Shown here piece after piece: positions 40,657 to 41,646 of a DNA stretch of 41,646 nt (within the stretch, counting starts at the first letter, position 1; each line of letters opens with the position of its first letter). The notes below the pieces were generated by a model, which saw only the letters and a program-made list of their open reading frames with translations, searched no databases and had not been told where the DNA came from. Origin of the DNA: Myxococcaceae bacterium (GTDB lineage: Bacteria; Myxococcota; Myxococcia; Myxococcales; Myxococcaceae). A program made the position numbers and the translations under genes. The stretch covers positions 1-41,646 of the forward strand of contig SECN01000030.1 of the NCBI GenBank assembly GCA_004173515.1, given 5' to 3'.

Positions 40657-41235
40657 ATGCCGACGATGCCCGAGGGTGACTACGCGCCCGTGCCCCGACA
40701 GGGGTGGTGGAACCGGAACTGGAAGTGGGCCGTGCCGGTGGGATGCCTGAGCCTGATGGGTTCGTGCGTGTGCTTCGCCGCCATCGCCATCGGCTACGGG
40801 TACACGTCCTTCCGGGACATGGGCGCGTACACGGACGCGCTCGCCCAGGCGCAGGACGATCCGCAGGTGCAGAAGGCCCTGGGCTCCCCCTTCAAGCCGG
40901 GCTTCCCCAGCAACACCCAGGTGAGCACCACCAACGGCCGCACGCACGCGTCCTTCGTCGTCCCGCTGGACGGCCCCAAGGCGGACGGCACCCTGCACGC
41001 CGTGGCCGACAAGGACGGCGAGTCGTGGACCTTCCGCACCCTGTACGTGGAGCTCGCGGACGGCAGCCGCGTGGACCTGCTGGACGCAGAGGCTCCGGAC
41101 GACGACGCACCGGGCGCGCTGCCGGAAGACGCGGCGCCGGAGGAGCCGGACGACGACGTGGAGCCCCACGCCCCCGAGGCCCCGCTGCCGCCACCGGAGA
41201 AGAAGCCCGGCCACGAAAGCGATATCGACCTCTGA
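40657..41235 (+). CDS. Coa1-like single-pass membrane protein
   Basis: This 192-residue protein has a short N-terminal tail with WWNRNWKWAVP, one membrane helix (about 25-47), a compact domain (about 55-145) and a disordered Glu/Asp/Pro-rich tail. The domain wording, ALAQAQDDPQVQKALGSPFKPG followed by a GPKADGTLHAVADKDGESWTFRTLYVEL strand pattern, resembles the Coa1 family, known in mitochondria as a cytochrome oxidase assembly factor. In bacteria the role is undefined and no oxidase genes are near. AGGAGG lies 5 bases before the ATG at 40657. Convergent with etfA across a strong hairpin. Confidence 0.75.
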   Translation: MPTMPEGDYAPVPRQGWWNRNWKWAVPVGCLSLMGSCVCFAAIAIGYGYTSFRDMGAYTDALAQAQDDPQVQKALGSPFKPGFPSNTQVSTTNGRTHASFVVPLDGPKADGTLHAVADKDGESWTFRTLYVELADGSRVDLLDAEAPDDDAPGALPEDAAPEEPDDDVEPHAPEAPLPPPEKKPGHESDIDL

Positions 41236-41260
41236 CCGCACGCAGGACCTGTAGGACGCA

Positions 41261-41309
41261 CGAAGGGCGCGCTGACCGGGGATGCCCTCCCGGCCCGACG
41301 CGCCCTTCG
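41261..41309. terminator. Convergent bidirectional terminator
   Basis: A perfect 11-bp inverted repeat (CGAAGGGCGCG at 41261-41271, CGCGCCCTTCG at 41299-41309) encloses a second stem, CCGGG (41276-41280) with CCCGG (41289-41293). It lies between the Coa1-like gene and etfA, 26 and 35 bases from their stops, and could end transcription from both sides. Confidence 0.65.
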
Positions 41310-41343
41310 CCTTGGCTTCACCGTCCGCTTCGGAGGCGGCGGC

Positions 41344-41646
41344 CTACTTCAGCTTCTGGATGCCTTCGCGCAGCGCGGGCAGGACCTTGAAGAGGTCCTC
41401 CACGAGGCCGTAGTCGGCCACCTGGAAGATGGGCGCCTCCGGATCCTTGTTGATGGCGACGATGGTCTTGGAGCTCTTCATGCCGGCCAGGTGCTGGATG
41501 GCGCCGCTGATGCCCGCGGCGATGTACAGCTTGGGCGCGACGACCTTGCCCGTCTGCCCGACCTGGTAGTCGTTGGGCACCCAACCCGCGTCGCACACCG
41601 CGCGGGACGCGCCCACCGCGGCGCCCAGCAGGTCCGCCAGCGCTTC
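41344..41646 (-). CDS. etfA: Electron transfer flavoprotein alpha subunit, C-terminal part
   Basis: The frame is open to the window edge; the last 100 residues and a TAG stop are present, and the N-terminal two thirds lie outside. The sequence [41 protein letters not shown] is the FAD-binding signature of EtfA. This is followed by [19 protein letters not shown], also conserved. With EtfB it carries electrons from acyl-CoA and other dehydrogenases to the quinone pool. An etfB gene is expected beyond the window. Confidence 0.97.
   Translation of the reverse strand, partial: EALADLLGAAVGASRAVCDAGWVPNDYQVGQTGKVVAPKLYIAAGISGAIQHLAGMKSSKTIVAINKDPEAPIFQVADYGLVEDLFKVLPALREGIQKLK

Overview
The window is high-GC bacterial DNA with dense gene packing, mostly start/stop-overlapping or nearly touching genes. 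Its content points to a myxobacterium of the Myxococcus/Corallococcus type. The evidence is a lipoprotein toxin with a Tox-REase-5 end next to an Imm52-type immunity gene (the SitA/SitI arrangement described in Myxococcus), many secreted lipoproteins and barrels of unknown function, a DUF4190/pilin-like chimera and G/C-rich third codon positions. The genus is an inference; no rRNA, tRNA, CRISPR array, insertion sequence or phage gene was seen. The longest stretches without a gene are about 250 bases (15807-16059) and about 230 bases (33942-34172).

Region 1 (1-4950): the C-terminal end of a sulfatase, a hairpin, a large membrane-anchored AsmA-like protein, then a toxin/immunity cassette. The toxin start overlaps the AsmA-like stop (ATGA), and the immunity gene has its own strong ribosome-binding site. 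A second AsmA-like gene, clearly a paralogue, lies at 24884-26704 without a toxin behind it.

Region 2 (4948-20019) is a sulfate-ester island. It holds a formylglycine-generating enzyme with both catalytic cysteines, a SulP sulfate-type permease operon (SulP, a small outer-membrane-like protein, a ThrE-type exporter), a BASS-family transporter coupled to an exported HAD phosphatase, a neuromedin-U-like outer-membrane barrel, a CorA/ZntB-type metal transporter, a small membrane protein of unknown function, and two complete sulfatases in tandem. With the partial sulfatase at position 1 there are three sulfatases within 20 kb of their maturase. The two complete sulfatases and the maturase have no visible signal peptide, which suggests a cytoplasmic pathway fed by the membrane transporters; the partial sulfatase lacks its N-terminus here.

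Region 3 (20037-26704): a two-helix protein whose second helix continues into a type IV pilin-like segment, a very large M4-type metalloprotease lipoprotein with about six Ig-like repeats, a helical-repeat protein, and the second AsmA-like gene.

Region 4 (26707-41646) is more housekeeping in nature. It holds a single-domain response regulator with an unusual switch residue, a short-chain dehydrogenase followed closely by pyrF, a class A penicillin-binding protein, an RluD-type pseudouridine synthase divergent from a pentapeptide-repeat protein, a DUF3943 protein, a MOSC protein, a metallo-beta-lactamase-fold exonuclease with a possible sliding-clamp motif at its C-terminus, an EamA transporter, a Ca2+/H+ antiporter, a signal-peptidase-like/GNAT fusion, a Coa1-like protein, a convergent terminator and the C-terminal end of etfA.
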